Source: Erodium maritimum (taxonomy: Eukaryota > Streptophyta > Magnoliopsida > Geraniales > Geraniaceae). Taken from it: a DNA stretch of 64,000 nucleotides. The DNA is taken from positions 53,585,039 to 53,649,038 of the forward strand of contig OY997590.1 of assembly GCA_963921825.1 (NCBI GenBank), read 5' to 3'. Each line of letters starts with the position of its first letter. Position 1 is the first letter of the stretch. Positions 34,168-46,500 of this stretch are shown piece after piece. A model generated the notes under the pieces. The model searched no databases. It saw only the letters and a list, made by a program, of their open reading frames with translations, and was not told the DNA's origin. A program made the translations under genes and the position numbers.

Positions 34168-35323
34168 CTACATGGATCCTATGGATTTATTTAGTGGGTA
34201 TAGTAAAACCGACATTACATACACTAGAAGACATGTGAGGACAGACCGAATCATTACTTCCCAACCTGTAGGGGATAACAACTTTCCATCCCAGGATCTA
34301 ATTCTTTTGATAATCTTATCTCCCAAATAAGCCATGGCTGCATTCTTGTTTCTCCCGATCATATTCGGAACCCCAAGATACATAGGGGCCTCCGAGGTCT
34401 CCTCTATTCCGAAAATCTGAGAATAGGTCTGGTTGATAGGTAGAGTCATATTTCTGCTAAATAGGACTGAAGATTTGTCTAAGTTCAGAACCTGACCCGA
34501 GAGGCCACCAAACAACCCCTGAATATCTTTCACCTTCTGAGCATCTTCAGGAGAAGCATGACAAAAGATATAGCGGTCGTCGGCGAAGAACATACGTGAA
34601 ATCTCTGGGGGGGCCCTTGCGACCCTAACACCACCAGCCGACCCTCAGTCTGAGCTTTGCGCAGTAGATACGACAAGCCTTCCATGCAGAGAAGAAACAG
34701 ATATGAGGACAGAGGATCCCCCTGCCTCAAACCCCAAGTAGGTGTCAATCTCGATGTTTCACGTCCCTTAGAAGATACAGTATACTGGACGGACTTCATA
34801 CAACAGGCTACCAGTTCGATCCATTCCGTCGAGAAACCCAGACGGGTCATTATACGAAGGAGAAAGTCCAACTCAACTCTTTCATAGGCTTTACTCATAT
34901 CAAGTTTGAGTGCCAAAAAACCGACTGTCCCCTGCCGCTTTTGGCGAAGAAAGTGTGTGACCTCAAAGCTATTAGTATGTTATCTTGGATACAACGACCG
35001 GGGATAAATGCCTCTTGCGTGTCCGAGATAAATGTGTCCAGGAGTGGCCGCAACCGATTAGCCAAAACCTTCGACAAGATTCGAAAAATAACATTACATA
35101 AGGCAATAGGCCGAAGATCAGTTACCTTATCCGGGTCCGACTTCTTCGGGATAAGTACAATTGTAGTATCATTCAAGGTGTGATCAAAAGTACGGGTCGT
35201 CAACACTTCTTGTATAAACCTCACCACCTCCTCCACCACAATTGGCCAGTAATGCTGATAAAACTGAGGGTTCAGGCCATCAGGACCCGGGGATTTGTCC
35301 GGCCCCATTCGGAACACTGCCAA
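34168..35323 (-). pseudogene. LINE ORF2 reverse transcriptase domain
   Basis: 35323-34895 begins at [15 protein letters not shown] (motif 0/1), followed by [20 protein letters not shown] and then RLRPLLD and [14 protein letters not shown]. 34916-34530 carries [10 protein letters not shown] (motif A, first catalytic Asp) and GLRQGDPLSSYLFLLCMEGL (motif B). 34593 onward has MFFADDRYIFC (motif C, FADD) and then YLGVP. These are diagnostic of L1-clade RT. The three parts lie in different frames, so the enzyme is not encoded intact. Confidence 0.88.
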
Positions 35324-35849
35324 TCGGACCTTCGCCGCCTCACATGGGGATAGTAGAGCCTGATTCTGGTTCTGGGTAATACAGGGGGTCAGTTATATGG
35401 GGAACCCCTGCAGATAGAGGAGAGAGGAAGTGAATAGAGTACTGAAGTTCCCCATAGTTAGCTGCCGCATACTCGTGTCCCACGTAACCGACTCCCCATT
35501 TTCATTCTTCAGGGATAAAATTTTGTTTATCTTTCGCTGAAACGAACAGGTTGCCTGGAAGAACTTTGTATTTCGGGCCCCTTCAGCCAACCAGTGTTTC
35601 TTAGCACGCTGACGCCAGAACGCTTCCTATTCCCCCAAAGCTCGTTCAACTGTATCTGAATCGCCTCCCACCGATGCACTCCTGGACTATCTGTCCGACC
35701 ATTAAGCTCCGTAATCCGCCTTTAGCACAATTTGATATGATTGATATTCCGACGAATATGTTGGCGACCGCATTTATCGAGGGACTTGCCCACCGCATGG
35801 ATAACATCACGAATAGGCTTCCCCGGGCTTTTATCCCAAGCCCCTTGAA

Positions 35850-36620
35850 TCAGGTTACCACACTCTGGATCATGAATCCATTGAGAATGGAACCTGAATT
35901 TCTAGTGACCACGGTGAGAAACATGCCGAGCCAAGGACAATAAGACCGGCCAATGATCCGATGTGGTGATCCCAATGTTACAGAAATCCAGATGCAGAAG
36001 GGTGGAAAAGAGGGTATCCGAGACCAAAGCCATATCCAGTTTGGACTGGATCCTCGCATAATGAAACCTCCCTCTATACCAGGTATACCGATGGTCATAC
36101 ATAGGGACATCCACAAGCTGCAGATCGCTCACCATCGAACAGAAGTCATCCAAGAGACTCAACGGATAAGCCCGACCCCCCGTAGTTTCATCCAGGTCCA
36201 GAATCCCATTGAAATCTCCAATAAGGATCCAGTTGGGTCTCAAAGGGGACTAAAGACTACGGATCAAGTCCCAAGTAAGGTCTTGCCGGTCTCTACGCGG
36301 GTCTCCGTAGATAGCCGTGAGGCGAATATCCTCATACCCCAGAGCTGAAAATCCACATCAATGTACCGAGCGAAAGACGATCTGAACGTTACGGTGACGC
36401 CATAGACCCAAAACAAAGCCAATACTCTTTGACTCAGCGTGTCCCGAGTCCCTCGAATATAAGGAACACAGAGGTAATCCTGGATTCCCAAGGAATGATA
36501 AAGGAGAGCGCAGCCTTGGGCATCCATCAAAGATTCAGATAGGAAGAGCAGGTGAGGGAGATGGTCTCATAGAAGAAGTCTGAGCTGTTGCTTATGAAGA
36601 CCCGTACCCATTCCCTAACA
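35850..36620 (-). pseudogene. LINE ORF2 endonuclease domain
   Basis: Starts with a FRVLIWNC-like first strand near 36615, a TESL-type turn follows, and 36530-36264 is open. The 36243-35902 frame has WILIGDFNGILDLDETTGG (the catalytic GDFN motif), YTWYRGRFHYARIQSKLD and TTSDHWPVLLSL (the terminal SDHxP). All core motifs can be recognised, although the frames are broken. Family activity: single-strand nicking of target DNA. Confidence 0.75.
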
Positions 36621-37286
36621 ATTCCATATCAGGACCCTAAAATCCGCTTTAACCTGTGGAGACAAAAGGCCTTGGACCCGGATCCCAATTCCTCTGCCCG
36701 GATGGCAGACCCAGCGAAAGAGGTGTCGATGGTGACAACGAAGGAGATGGAGCTGGGGATTGCTCACCCAATATACCTTGCGAGGCTATCGCGTCCAGAC
36801 CCAAGCTCAACCTCGGAGAAGGGGATGATGAACCCGACGGAAAAGAGCCCAGAGAAGGCCACAATCGCGATACTCCAACGACAAAGCCATTGGGGGAAGA
36901 GTCAGAAACGGTCAGAGCGTTAGGAGATGGCGACGAAGACAGAGTACTTGGACTTCCCGAGGCCAAACGTCGCGAAGCGAATCGAGGCCTATATCGATGG
37001 CGGGCTCGGCGATGGACAGATGCGAAAAGGGCTTGGGATGGGATCTCATCCACACCAGGGGTAGATAGGAGCGGCGACGATGGGGAAGGTGACTCCTGAT
37101 TCGGAGACGGGAGGAGAGGGCCGGAACTGTGTTGGAAGGAAGGGAAAGACTCATGGCGACGACCTGACATCAAAACCCTAGTTGGGAAGAAGTTTTACAC
37201 CTTTTTACTTATTATAAACAAATATAGATAGAAGACCAAACATATAAAAAAGATAAAAATTTGAGGATCAAACAAGACATATGGTA

Positions 37287-39122
37287 TAAGAAGTAAAAAA
37301 CCAGTAGAAAGGATATTCTCTAGAAAATAAAAAGGAAACCTTATTTTAGCTATCATCGCCTACATCTTTTTCTCGCCCCGCCGGTGACAACGGTGGCTTT
37401 GGCCCGGATTATTGTTGGCAGTGGACTCTCCTTCCTTACCCCTTCTTCTGATCTGATTCATGTGCGGTCTCCTCCGAAAAGTTCTCAGACCACCTCCGAG
37501 TTGAAGGTCTTGGTTCTCTCTGCTGCGTTTCTGTGGCAGGCCTACCGGAGTTTAATCGTCTGGGCGAAGAACCTTTTTCTTCCTCATGGCTGGTTTTTGG
37601 GCTCCGTTTTTTCCCAGATCTGGCTTTGTGGCATGACGTCTACCATCATTGGGGTTCTTCCTCGTCCCTGTCGCATGTGGTCCGGCTAACTGCTCCTCCA
37701 AGTCTTTGTTGGTGTGGTATGGTGTGGCTACCGGATTCCGTCTACGAGATTTCTAGCTCCGGCTCTATGGTCGGAGTATTAGAGCTCTCATCTCCGTTTC
37801 CCTCCGTGCTCGGTCCGACCTCCTACTGGTATGGATTGGTTTGTGCTTTATTCATTGGTCTGTGTTTGGTACCTGTTTTTTGTGGTAGATCTGGAAATTT
37901 CCCTGCTTCTTCCAGCCACGGTGGTTACTTGTCGTTTTCTATTCGTGCTGCTTGGAGTCTCGACCATTCGAACCAGCTTTTTCGGAGCTATGGGTTGGTC
38001 GGTTCCCCATGGTAACCTATTTCGGCGTTCTGGCTGTCTATCAGCTCCAACATGTGGTCTTGTTTAAGCAGGCTGGTGTATGGTCGTGGGACTGGTTCGG
38101 GTATCTTAGTGCATCTATCGCCAACGCTTTGCGAAGGATTGAAAATGGCCATTTCCGCGTCTACCTCTCTGTTGTTGGTGTTTCTCCAACGTTTCATATC
38201 AGGTCCAGTGTGGGACGCGTTTCACGACCTCCTGGTGGTTGATCGTTGTGGCTCTGATTCAGTCGGTCCTGCTCGCGGGTTGTTTTGGTGTTGGCCCCAG
38301 CTCAGCGAAGTTTTTTTGGTCCTGCTCCATCTAGGGTGATGTATACTTGCTCTACCTTTCCTTTGCTTATATGTTGATGCCCCCTCGTTGTTTTTGTATC
38401 GTTTCCGTTTGGTTATCTTTGGTTTCCTTCCACTACGGTGGTAAGGGCTCACCGGTTTATAGGTGTTGGCCACCGACGAGTGGTTATGGCTTTCAAGCCT
38501 TTTCGTTGATCTTTCGGTTTTGATATTAGGTATAATGAGCTCTGGTGGGTCTTTCCCTCTAGATATGTCTACATCGATACTAGTGTTGGTCGCCGACTTG
38601 TTAGTGGTTGTCTTACTTTCTTTGTGTGATTTTCATATCCCTAATGAGACAGGATGCTCTTCAACTTTAAGTTCAGAGTGGGGGTAGTCCAAGTATCCTC
38701 TAAGCTTCATGGTTGAAAAATCTGGGTAGTTGACTCCTTTGTTTATAAGTGTGCTTCATGTTTGTAAAACCTGGGTCTTAGATCTTATTTTATTGTCTTG
38801 TTTTGGGCTTAACGTTTGTAAAATTTTTGTTATTAGATCTTGTTTTTTCAGGTTAGCACATATGTTGGATTGATGTTTCATGTGTTTGTTAGTCTGGCTG
38901 TCTTCTTGATTCTTGTCTGTATTACCCCTTGTTGGGTTCTGAGTTGTATCTTCTTTTGGTTGTATGCTCTAGGTTATATTGTAGTAATAGATTATGTGTC
39001 TTGCTTTTATAATTGGTTGCGTTCAATTTTAGATTTTTGAGGTCTGTAGTTAGATTTGTTTTTGTAGCTCTTCTTTTGTTGTGTAAGAAGTTTCAATATA
39101 AATAAATTTTGCTGATAAAAAA
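37287..39122 (+). mobile_element. LINE-like non-autonomous retroposon
   Basis: GC-richer, T-rich sequence ending in ATAAATAAATTTTGCTGATAAAAAATAAA, a LINE-type tail at about 39102-39122. An imperfect flank match (AAGACAT at 37272-37278 and 39128-39134, each followed by a GGTA) may be a target duplication. If so, the element starts near 37287. No RT, endonuclease, RRM or zinc knuckle was found in the plus strand, although several frames of 60-160 codons are open (for example 37533-38015). General texture resembles the retroposon at 9531-13643. Confidence 0.45.
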
Positions 39123-39218
39123 TAAATAAGACATGGTAACAACTTCGAAACCAAGACCCAAGCACTACCTTAAGCATTTCAAGGAGACTTCATGGACTAC
39201 CAATAAAATTAAAAAAAT

Positions 39219-39657
39219 CTGAAGCTTCCTCAGCTGTTGAGCGACTGAACGGTTATACAGTTAATGGGAATGTGTTGTTTGTAGCATTTTCCCGGCAATG
39301 GAAAGCACAGAATCTGAGGTCATTATCGACCTTTAAAGAAGCAAGCTTTGAGAGCATGGATGCGGTCTCGAAGGAGTTGGGTAGTCCGTGGAAGGATATC
39401 CTTATCAAAGCTTCGAAACATCAGAGTCGGCCTCCTAAGTTTCTAATCGCTAATTGGAATTCCCGGGAGGGTTTCTGAAGAGGGTGCATCGGTTCACTTT
39501 TTATTTTGGGTTATCTGTTTCGAGTTTGTTTCCGCTTTTTTCGGGCTTAGGGCCCTTAGCTCTTTTCAAGAGCTCCTTTGTTATCGTTGTTTTCTCTGTC
39601 TCTTTCTCCTTGGAAGATGTTTTCTTTTAATAAATTTTTCGAACTTATAAAAAAAAA
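39219..39657 (+). mobile_element. ORF1-only LINE, 5' truncated and internally deleted
   Basis: The coding part begins inside an RRM: SEASSAVERLNGYTVNGN then VLFVAFSR matches the RRM end of the copy at 59770-61377 (AIATMNGFKVKGHILFLAFSR). It then jumps to GSPWKDILIKAS and RPPKFL and stops at 39478. About 180 bases later comes AATAAATTTTTCGAACTTAT plus nine A residues. So ORF1's end lies next to the 3' UTR and tail, with no ORF2. Compared with its relative, roughly 190 codons between RRM and SPWK are absent. Confidence 0.7.
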
Positions 39658-40278
39658 TCACATTCTCTTAAGTCTGGGGAAGACTGAATCAATTATCCAA
39701 TAAGTTTGGTATCACTCTCCAAAGACCAAAATATATATAGCACTAGTTGATGTACCATTTCTTTTGTACGTAAATTTTATCTCACATACAAGGTGTTACA
39801 CCTATATTTCGGATTAGTGTGACTCAAATAAGTCAACCTTCTTGGCAAGTATTTATTTCAAGTTTTATTGACTTCACACCTTCAGAGTTGACTCGACTGC
39901 TACCATCCCAATTCCTAACAGTAAGTACAGCAATTCCATGGTCGGATTCTTAGCAATTTATGATCCCAGTCTTATTAGCAATAAATGAAGTTGTTACAAA
40001 GATTAGGTGACAAGTGATTTAAGGTCAAAGAAATCAAATGTGTAGTAGCTCTCTGTCTGAAATCTTTTACATTGTCTTGTACTGGGATTCGTTTGTTGAA
40101 ACTAAAAACAACCCAACAAGGTTAAAAGAGAGCACACAAACCTTACAACATTAAACAAGAAAAAGAAACAAACAATAACGGTGAGAAGTAACATCAGGAA
40201 TGGATCGTGGTCGTCGCCGTCCATATCGCTTACCTTCCATCCACATTACTTAAATTCAATATGATCGCAATCAATTGC
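39658..40278 (+). other. Upstream region of the small host gene
   Basis: AT-rich sequence with no recognised element, presumably containing the promoter of the gene at 40310. Confidence 0.4.
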
Positions 40279-40285
40279 TATAAAT
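40279..40285 (+). promoter_or_regulatory. Candidate TATA box of the 40310 gene
   Basis: TATAAAT lies only 25-31 bases before the first ATG (40310). If it is used, transcription would start around 40310, and the second in-frame ATG (40334) would be the more likely initiator. Confidence 0.35.
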
Positions 40286-40309
40286 TCATAGATACAAGTT
40301 GTAATTTCT

Positions 40310-40783
40310 ATGCACATTCCAAACCCTGATAATATGGTACGTCTCAAGTCTTTCCTAGCAGCTTTCTTCTGTGCCAAAAAGAGGCGCGGCCAGAGTGGCT
40401 GCACGAAGCAAGAAACCACCAGCGTTCCTGGCAGAGTGCCGGCGCCGGGGAGGCTGTTCTTGACGGCTATGAGTCCGTTTAACAAGAAAAGAGGCGGTGA
40501 TGTAAGTCGTCGTCGTGGTGAGTTTGATGATGATGAGTCGAATTGGTCTCAATGTTTCGTGCTTGATAGGGATGAGGAAGAGGAGGGTTTCGGCCAAGGT
40601 GGGTTGTGGCAGAAATCGATATTGATGGGAGAGAAGTGCCGACCGCCGGTGTTTTCCGGCGTGATTTACTACGACCAACGCGGCAACCGGCTGCCGGAGT
40701 TCCCGCCGAGGTCTCCGAGAGCCTCCCCTCTAACTCCTCTCCCGAGTTTTTCTTTTAATACAAATCCCATATATAGCCAATGA
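40310..40783 (+). CDS. Small plant-specific protein of unknown function
   Basis: 157 codons, single exon, intact. Residues 100-110 read WQKSILMGEKC, 116-122 SGVIYYD and 127-141 RLPEFPPRSPRASPL. I recall this block as the conserved C-terminal signature of an uncharacterised family of short plant proteins, but I cannot check this here. The middle has a basic patch (KKRGG, RRR) and an acidic run (DRDEEEEGFG at 86-95). There is no signal peptide or membrane segment apart from a short hydrophobic FLAAFF near the N-terminus. Codon content and GC level exceed those of the flanking DNA, which supports real coding. The start is uncertain: Met1 (40310) or Met9 (40334, MVRLKSFLAAFF), the latter favoured if the TATA box at 40279 is used. 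No function is assigned. Confidence 0.8.
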   Translation: MHIPNPDNMVRLKSFLAAFFCAKKRRGQSGCTKQETTSVPGRVPAPGRLFLTAMSPFNKKRGGDVSRRRGEFDDDESNWSQCFVLDRDEEEEGFGQGGLWQKSILMGEKCRPPVFSGVIYYDQRGNRLPEFPPRSPRASPLTPLPSFSFNTNPIYSQ

Positions 40784-41961
40784 TCCATCGAATGTTGTCA
40801 AAAGAAAGTTTTCAGTAAACGTGTTAATGTAATATCGTCGTGACTGTAATATTATTGTTATAATATATTTGATTTTGGTGGAAGCAAGAAACACCTCTTG
40901 CTCTAGCAAGCAGAAGCACACACCCTTACTTTGATTCTTAGCTCTGCTGCTACGCGACGCAAGGAGTTAAGTAGTCTCTCCCTTTTCTCTTGTTTACAGT
41001 TCTCCGTAGAACATTCGTTCAGAAGATCACACACTTTTACAAATGAAATTACATGCCAATTTATAGGCCAAGATGATATGACTTCCTCACAGCGGTTATA
41101 GCGCCACGTGCCGTGTAGCGAATCACGATTTAGCGGTTTGCAGGTCGTTGCGTTGCGGTACGACGATTTTGTTATCACCCGTGAACGTGGTCCATTCGAT
41201 TTCTTTTTTATTAATTTAAATTTTCAACTAAAACATAAAAATCATATTTTCCCATAGAGATGTTCATGAACATATAGGCTCAAAAAATTGAAAGCCCATT
41301 GCATAATTGTACCGAGCATTGTTACAATAGAATAAAAAGTAGCTTGTTTTCAATTTTATAGCAGAAGCTCATTATAAGATACCACATTTACAAACGCATA
41401 GTAGGTACAACCACTCGGAACATTATCTGGATCAAAAAGCTAGGAACGTTCAGGTCTATGTGGGAACTCAACACAACAATCAAGTGTTATAGGCTAGATG
41501 GGAATACAGAGATACAAATACAAAGGAACCTTTATTGATTATATCACAATACATGAGGACTATCCTGAGACACTAGCTTCTCTCTCGGTTAGGCAAGGCT
41601 TGAGGTTGGCAAATGCCTAAGCCTCTATTTATAATGTCAATCCCACATCCTTACTGTTCACATGTGACCCCTACTATTATGCGATCCTAGTGGTCTCCAA
41701 ATCATACTGACGCGACCCTAGTGGTCTCTTGACACGACATAGTGACCCACATTGTTCTCGGCTTTACATGGAGGGAATCTTATCCCTGACGGGACAAGTC
41801 ATGATGGCTATCCCATCATGTCTCCTAGCGGGACCTCGATGGCCTTGCAACAGACACGTGTGCCATAGGTGGCACTACCTACACATTACTAGATGCCGTA
41901 GGGGGCATCATTACAGATATTACGCGTGGCCTTATTCCTAGCCACTATTATTCCCCCCGCC
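40784..41961. other. Unassigned intergenic sequence
   Basis: Includes the 3' end of the small gene, with AT-rich possible polyadenylation signals near 40855. A minus-strand frame at 41178-40903 lacks features. From about 41470 the sequence contains short direct words such as CGATCCTAGTGGTCTC / CGACCCTAGTGGTCTC, suggesting an old repeat. Confidence 0.4.
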
Positions 41962-42060
41962 TCCAAGGGATGAGGGTCTTGCCACGTGCTCCATCTTGTC
42001 TTGTCCATCATTCCCTCATCGTCCAAAGGATGAGGGTCTTGCCACGTGCTCCATCTAATC
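41962..42060 (+). repeat. 60-bp tandem duplication
   Basis: GGATGAGGGTCTTGCCACGT followed by GCTCCATCT occurs twice, 60 bases apart. Confidence 0.85.
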
Positions 42061-42164
42061 TTGTAGTATCCTCTTATACAGATTATATGACTGGTGCCGT
42101 TCTTGGGTTCTTAAGTAGCTTTCCATGTATTACAACATGGCATGCTTATGTACTAACATGCTTA

Positions 42165-43447
42165 TGATGAGTGGGGATGACTATGCGTCAAAACCCTCAT
42201 TTTATGTGCATCAGTACACGATCATCAAGAAATATATTTGACGGTTAAGTACAGGTCGAACCCACAAGGAGTAGAAGTATCACTAGTATTTTGCTAAAAC
42301 CTGGGGACGTGGGTTGTCACTTCCACATCCCCGAAAAGGAAAATAAAAGGCAGAACTGTAACTATTGTTGTTTAAGTTGAAAAGGCAATAAAATCTATCT
42401 ACATGTTACCACCTAAGAGACATAGCAATTGATTCACACAAGGAGTAGGTCACGGGTACAAGTAGACATGACTTCCAATTAACGCATGGTTTGGTTAACG
42501 ATGGTGAAATAAAATAATGCTTTCATTATGGTCTTAGAACACTTAAGTTCCTATGTAGGCAGTATCATGAAATGAACCACATACTAGCCGCGGGGAGAGG
42601 CCACAAGACCATTGCCCGGACCAAAATGTGAACCACCAATCATCGGAAAAGCAATAAAATAGGATGTAGTTATATGATCATGAGCGAAGCTCGATCAATC
42701 CTCGAACGAGAGATAACGAAAACAAATGCATGCCACTCTCGCTACCAACTACCACAAGTAGAGATAGTTACACCACTCGGTGAATCGACTCAGCTACGCC
42801 TAGTTCACTTCCTAATTTTCGAATGCCATCAATAGCGATGAACACTGGAAATTAGGTAGAACTAAATAGAGTATCGAATCGCGATACTCTGGTACTACAC
42901 AAGCATGAGAGGACTCTAAATAGATCTCGAATCTACTCAGTTACGCCTAGTTCAATCAACTTGACGACCGAATAAATCGATCATTAAGGAGAAATAAATA
43001 GAGCAACGAATCACGAAGCTCTGGTAATACACAAGCATGAGTAAACTCTAAATCACTAAACGAATCTACTTAGCTACGCCTAGTTGACTTCTCGAAAACC
43101 GAGGTGAGCGCGATAATCGAGTTGAACTAAATAGAACCTCGTTCTAGTAATACTCAAGCGTAAGTAAATTCTATAAAAGTGAAATCTCGTCTCACGCTAG
43201 ATCGAATCATGGATCACTCCAAACATCAATCTACATAGCGCACACAACAATTAGATAAATCCGCAAATCGTTCGGTCAGCTTGAAACACACAAGAGAATC
43301 GAGAAAACACATCCTAGCATATTTCTATCTCGTCAATAGGAAATCAAGACATGTGAATGTTGGAAATCTTAAATAAGTTCACTAAATGGCTAAAGTTTTC
43401 ATTTTTACCAACTTTAACCTAGAACTTAATATACACCCAAGAGATGA
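42165..43447 (-). repeat. LTR-like repeat copy B (continues beyond nested LINEs)
   Basis: Inverted match to copy A (5475-7922), without the Harbinger. Contains GGTCGAACCCACAAGGAG near 42259 and the GGGGACGTGGGTTGTCACTT block at 42303. The sequence resumes after the nested LINE at 48277-48878, and probably again at 51441-51561 and 53708-54023, so the original LTR-like unit was long. A minus-strand TATATATGGGC at about 48884-48874 is a plausible promoter of this unit. Tentatively a Ty3/gypsy Tat/Athila-type LTR. Fossil. Confidence 0.45.
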
Positions 43448-43534
43448 AATAGCTAGCACATTTTTTTTTGATAAGCGAAATTATTATTATTGAATCTTTG
43501 TTTTCCTAAGATAGGTAAAATAAGGCAAGAGATC

Positions 43535-46500
43535 TGTAAAGACCGGAAAAATTAAAATGGGGTAATCTTTTGCAAAACGAAACATTGGAGTAAGTTTTTG
43601 CAAACAAGGTGTTTAAAGAGAGAAATAAAAAAAAAGGAAATGGGAAATCAGGACTGAAGAAGAGACTGGGCCAGGTTGGGCCCAATCGGAGACACGCCGG
43701 CCTAGTTCCCTGAGACGCGAGGCCCGGCCCAAAGGGCGCGAGTTATAAGGACAAACCCTAATCGAAGGGGGTACTGTTCACCTTCCCCTAACCCTCGCCT
43801 CTCTCTCTCTCTGCATTACCAGATCCGCACCGCCATGCTTCCTCCTCCGGCCGTTCAACTTCACCAAACTCTTCTCCACCTTCCTCTTCTTCTTCTTCTT
43901 CTTCTTCTTCTTCTTCTTCTTCTTCTTCTTCTTTCTTCTCGACCAAGCCCTCAAACCAGAGAAACCCTTCGCCGGATCCTTCTTCTTCTTCGAACCAAAC
44001 GAACCAGTGCCGCCGACGGGAGTTTCGAGCTCGCCATGTGCATCAGAGACGGTGGGTGTCCGTCTCGACCCTTCCCACGCCGTCTCTCTTCCTCCCCGAC
44101 CTCGTATCGACTGGATTCGCCCATTTTCCGTGCTCGATTCGAGTGTTTTCAGACAGTACTTTCGCCGGCGAGTTTCCCCTCGTCAGATCCGTTGTGAGGA
44201 GGCTCAGGACTGCGCTTCCGACCACCCACAGCCCACCCACGATGTCGCTAGAAGCCCCACTACCTCCGCCACCGCCTTTCCCTCTCCACTCAAGCTCCCT
44301 GACGCCGTGGACGACGGCCGGAGCAACCCTTGCTCGCCGGCGTCGCGTCCAGCTCAGGTCGAGCCAAGCGGGTCGGATTGGGCAGGGTAGACTGAGCCTT
44401 GGGCCAGACAGATGCTGGACTGGACGGGCCTAGGCTGAGGCTCGGGCCTTGGGCCCAGACTTACTTCGGACTCAGACCCGGGTCTGGACCGGGTCGGACC
44501 GGATCTGAATCCGGGTTTGGACTTGGATCCGGGTCGGATCCGGGTCAACCCGAATCAATTAAAAATATTTTAAAAATCAGATTAAATAATTTTTTTTTTT
44601 AATTAAAGGTGAGAAATTGAAGGATTGATTTAAACCTCAGAGGACCTTTGGACATTTATCAGTATTGATTTGGACGTTTTATTTGTCAAACCTAGACGGG
44701 ACTTCGCCCGAGAACGAAGAACTTGGACCCGAGCTAGAAGAACGAAGATCACGCCGGAACCCGTGTGAAGAACGGAGAAGAGATTACCGAGCTTGACAAC
44801 ATATTTTTAGAGGAAGACCAAAAGGTAGGGAAAGTCCTAACTCCTCGAGTATTTCAATACTAGTATGCCTATTAGGTTAATAAAATCGGAAAGGTCCTAG
44901 ACTTGCATATAGGATGCGAATAACTAGAATAAATGTCTTTCTTATTACTAGTAACCGGACGTGTCTAGTGAGCATGCTTAGGATGTGAATCACTAGTGTA
45001 ACTCGCTTTCGATACTTGAGAACTAATTTACTGGTAGAGAGGCCGTGGTGAGCCCTCGGATTAGTTGTTGTGTTAGGTTCATATGCTTGGTTGCCTAATT
45101 TGGATAAGTTAAGAGTCTAATACAACTAGATAATTCGATTGACCAAATATGAATGCTTGACTGCTTAATTGTGTATTTGATTGAATGCTTGAATGCTTGA
45201 ATGACTGAATGATTGAATGGGGAATCGAGTATGACTGATTGTACCCAACGGTACAATCAGGTGATCGATGGACCGATGGATTGTGGTTGGTAAGTAACTG
45301 GTAAGTGAAGGATTATGGTTGATTCTTGTGGTGTGTTGTGATGGATTTGTGATTCGTTAAGCGTTGGTTGCTCCTTGATTATTTGAGTGTTTTACCCACG
45401 TGTGGGTCCTTAAGCTAGCTTCTATATCGGTATGGCACCCACGCTGCGGGTGGGGTAGTGTCTGTAAGGTACCCACACAAAAGGGAATGCTGGTGTGGGG
45501 TAGTACCTAAGCCGATAATTTGGTATCCGATATGGTACCTACACCGAAGGAAGTGCCGGTGTGGGGTAGTATCATGGTCGGTATCTGGTATGGTACCTAC
45601 ACCGAAGGAAGTACCGGTGTGGGGTAGTATCATAGCCGGTGGATTGGACCCTGCGGGGAAGTGATTAATGGACCTTGCGGAGCATTGATTATTGAGCCTG
45701 CATGTACTGGTTACGGACCCCACGGGGCATTGGATATCGGACCCTGCGGGACAATTGGACGGTTTACCCTACGGGGATGGTTACTTGCTATTTCACCCGA
45801 GTGTGTGCGTCCTGCGGGAGCATTACCTTGGTTCCCTATGACATATGGTCCTTTGGAGACGTTTCCGAGAATCCCGATGATATGCGTCCTCCCAGGGATG
45901 TTTTCGGCATTCTCGACGTTATACGTCTCTGCGATGTTATGCGTCTCCTCTGGACCGAGGGAAAATCCGATATGACACAGAGAGTATTGTGGATCGGAGG
46001 GTGGCGACTACATGTCCCACGGCATTATTCTACTTGTCCCGATGACATATGGTCCTTAGGATACATTTCCGAGAATCCCGATGATATGCGTCCTCCTAGG
46101 GATACGTCTTTGCGACGTTATGCGTCTCCTCTGGACCGAGGAAAAATCCGACATGACACAACGAGTATTGTGGATCGGAGGGTGGCGACTTCATGTCCCA
46201 CGGCATTTATCGTACGCTTTATCCCTCTTTGACTATTTAAGAAATGCATTGATTTCTTTATTTCCCTATGATTGTTGATTGACTCCTTTAAATCGTTGAA
46301 CACTAGGTTTACTCCCACATTTCAATGTATTCACATTTCTTCGTATTTTGAGATTTGAACTAAAATCGAGAAACCCTACTTGTTAAACTAAAGGCATGCC
46401 TAGTTATTCGTTTTCCTTACTGAGCGTAAGCTCACCCCTATTTGTTATGACTGTTTTACAGGATTGCGTGATGACTAGTGGACTCGAGGCTCGAGAGCTT

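Larger units (their letters stand above)
30871..37217 (-). mobile_element. L1 LINE with endonuclease, RT and RNase H, split by a solo LTR
   Basis: Bounded by the 12-bp duplication ACAAATATAGAT at 30859-30870 and 37218-37229, with a short A-run at the 3' end (minus strand). Excluding the nested LTR (32127-33814) it is about 4.65 kb. Order on the minus strand: Ser/Pro-rich leader (37173-36649), endonuclease (about 36620-35850), RT (35323-34168), zf-RVT-like C-terminal part (34147-33820, then 32016-31685) and RNase H (31335-30895). No RRM, DUF4283 or zinc-knuckle ORF1 is recognisable ahead of the endonuclease, so it looks ORF2-only or ORF1-deleted. Multiple frame changes make it inactive. Confidence 0.85.

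Noticed and set aside
34097-37154. Plus-strand frames such as 36656-37099 and 35953-36348
   Set aside because: Antisense shadows of the minus-strand LINE endonuclease, RT and leader.
37533-38015. 160-codon plus-strand frame as a host gene
   Set aside because: Trp/Ser/Cys-rich, no domain, and three mutually overlapping frames are open. Fits a non-coding GC-rich retroposon better.
43835-44433. Overlapping frames of 120-131 codons, one poly-leucine
   Set aside because: They come from a (CTT)n run and GC-rich LTR sequence inside a solo LTR bounded by AGATC duplications.
45702-46232. 176-codon plus-strand frame with internal repeats
   Set aside because: Produced by tandem GATGATATGCGTCCTC units in the LTR, without protein-like composition.
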